From contig CP126194.1 of the NCBI GenBank assembly GCA_030272155.1, positions 1 through 64,000 on the forward strand: DNA of 64,000 nt, given 5' to 3'. Source of the DNA: Tetradesmus obliquus (lineage: Eukaryota; Chlorophyta; Chlorophyceae; Sphaeropleales; Scenedesmaceae). The position numbers and the translations under genes are program-made. Positions within the stretch are counted from its first letter, which is position 1. Every line of letters begins with the position of its first letter. Under the pieces are notes generated by a model. That model was given only the letters and a program-made list of their open reading frames with translations, made no database searches and was not told the DNA's origin. Shown here piece by piece: positions 62,351-64,000 of this stretch.

Positions 62351-64000
62351 TTTCATAAACTGCCTATTACCGTTATTTCAAACGTATTTGATGCAGTAAA
62401 CAAGTGTTCGCGGCAGGACAGCAATGTCGAGGTGCTTGGGTTGGCGCCCTCGACCCCCTGGTACCAAGTCACTGCAGCTGCAACTGCCAAGTGGGCAAGT
62501 GACCCATGGGCTGTAACACAATCAGCATGTAGCTGCTGCAGTACAAACAGAATCTGGCAGCTGCTGCAATCACAACAACATCAACAGCACGCAGCTGCTG
62601 CATGACAGCAAAGGCACCCAGCTGCTGCAATCACAACATAAGCAGTGAGGACACCACGCGGAACAGCTGCCAAGAACTGCATTGACAAGATTGCGTCTCT
62701 ACCACTTGTACAGATGATGCCTATGCCAACTGCATTCACTGTGCATCCTGTTGCAGGCAGCGCCAGCACAGCAATGCACCAGCTGCCACTACCGCTGCAT
62801 GCCACCATCTGCCAACGAAAACATACAAGTTCCAGCAGCTGCTGATCGCGCACTGGTGTCTGCGTAGCCGGCATCAACTGCGAGTTGGCAGGCTGCCACT
62901 GCCTGCATTGATCACAAGTGTAGCGGTTGTTTCAAAGAACATCCCTGCAGCAGTGCAGCAGAAACAGAGCAGCTGCACTTACATTTGCATGCTGCAGCGT
63001 AGGATGTGGCACTCGTTGAGGTTGGCGTTATCTCAATCAAGGTCTGGGCCAACCGGCGTTTGCGCGTTGATTGGCGCCCGCCACGCACCACTACATGCAA
63101 CACTACAGAGCAGCAGCATCTGCGCCAACATAATCGCTGCCACTGAATCGCACATATGAGGCAGACTGCTTGCAATGCCACACCGCTCAAGCTCACCAGG
63201 AAGTGCATCAGCCATGCCACACTGCCGGAAAGTCGGCCCCTGTGTCTCTATAGGGAAGGTCTGCGCACCAACAGAGGTCTCATGTCAATATATCACAATG
63301 GTGGTCTCCAAGCAGGCTGTCTGCTGCTGCATTAGATACAGTGGCGCCATGCAATCAAGTAGGACCCATGCACGCAGGAAGTAAAAGCTGGATGGGTGGC
63401 GCGCACACCACATGGAGGGCATTGCGAGCAAGTATGGTGTGTGTGAAGTGCGTCGCAAGCACGTTCCACATTATGCAACTGCTGGCCTGCTGGGCATGCT
63501 GTCTGCTGCGTGCGTATGTTCATGCACGCGTTGCCAAGAATGATCACGGCAAGCCCTGCAGCAAGCGGCATGCTCTTGATTGGGAGAGCTGTCACTTCAC
63601 AGCAGCAGCAGCAGCAGTAGCAGCAGCTGTAACCTGCTACCTGTTAGGTTCTAACGTTTTCGTTATTCTGACCTACCTGTGATGCTGGGAGACGGGCAGC
63701 TGACAGGAGCCTGCACACAGCAGCAGCAGCAACGCAGGTGACACACAACTGCACCTGTGGACAACCTGCATGCACCCAGCCTCTACAGCTGACATAGCAC
63801 GGCTGATGCTGCTGTACCTGAAACTGATCTTGATCTGGTGATGGTGTGATCATTCCTGCGACAGTACTGCTGCACTGCTGCAACTGTAGCTGCTGCTGCT
63901 GCTGCTGCTGCTGTGAGCTGGGCGCCCTAGCAGCTGCAGGGCTGGGTGCTGTCGTTTCAGCCGCTGCTGATCTGGGTAAGAGTCGCTCACCATGTCATCA
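62351..64000. other. No supported gene to the window end
   Basis: Short direct repeats such as CAGCTGCTGCAATCACAACA (twice, 62560-62640) and CAG tracts occur. Open frames near 62640-62880 and 63340-63680 have no domain or splice support. A gene continuing past the window edge cannot be excluded. Confidence 0.45.

Noticed and set aside
1-64000. CRISPR array or bacterial operon features
   Set aside because: Short regular repeats exist (31 bp, 108 bp) but have no unique spacers, and the whole window is intron-bearing eukaryotic DNA.

Overview
This window is a chromosome end from a green alga. It opens with a perfect (CCCTAAA)n telomere at bases 1 to about 245, then degenerate telomere-like repeats to about 450. 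The genes behind it are eukaryotic and intron-rich. Introns begin mostly with GTGAG and end with CTGCAG or GCAG. The sequence is full of CTG/CAG (poly-Ala, poly-Gln, poly-Ser) tracts, and the chlorophyte poly(A) signal TGTAA follows several stop codons. This fits a chlorophyte, probably Chlorophyceae; I cannot name the genus from sequence alone.

Layout. 0.45-2.5 kb: non-coding subtelomere with a tRNA-like relic. 2.5-6.05 kb (minus): histidine-phosphatase (PGAM-like) gene of 7 exons, including a 22-nt microexon. 6.5-8.7 kb (plus): U1-type zinc-finger protein. 10.1-10.5 kb (minus): small Cys-rich ORF. 13.1-16.9 kb (minus): three-RRM CELF-like RNA-binding protein with a Met/Gly-rich linker. 17.9-21.6 kb (plus): ABC1/ADCK-type atypical kinase. 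24.5-26.1 kb (plus): gene of unknown function. 26.7-27.6 kb (minus): degraded RuvC-like resolvase remnant, possibly of large-DNA-virus origin; a second fragment lies at 39.1 kb. 27.9-29.2 kb: unknown ORF with 19-residue repeats. 29.45-31.5 kb: satellite-like array of a 420-445 bp unit. 31.7-35.4 kb (plus): nuclease-plus-kinase gene resembling the Crinkler/CR class. 36.1-40.6 kb: unresolved coding fragments. 42.0-45.7 kb (minus): TFIIH p44/Ssl1. 46.3-47.2 kb (plus): organellar ribosomal protein bS16. 48.3-50.2 kb (plus): SYS1 Golgi protein. 52.2-54.9 kb (plus): HXXXD (BAHD-like) acyltransferase, 5' end unresolved. 56.2-60.4 kb (plus): fatty acyl-CoA reductase carrying an antisense LINE fragment and a frameshift. 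60.7-62.1 kb: possible membrane-protein exons. 62.2-62.3 kb: a cluster of three hairpins. The remainder to 64 kb shows nothing I can support.

Most core genes (TFIIH p44, bS16, SYS1, ABC1 kinase, RNA-binding protein, PGAM-like) are housekeeping and functionally unrelated. They form divergent pairs with short shared upstream regions (PGAM/zinc finger, RRM/ABC1K, p44/bS16). The accessory part is 26-41 kb, where a resolvase relic, the satellite array, the nuclease-kinase gene and broken coding fragments cluster. Exon coordinates below were derived by hand from splice sites, reading phase and family conservation. For eight genes the exon lengths sum to an exact multiple of three.
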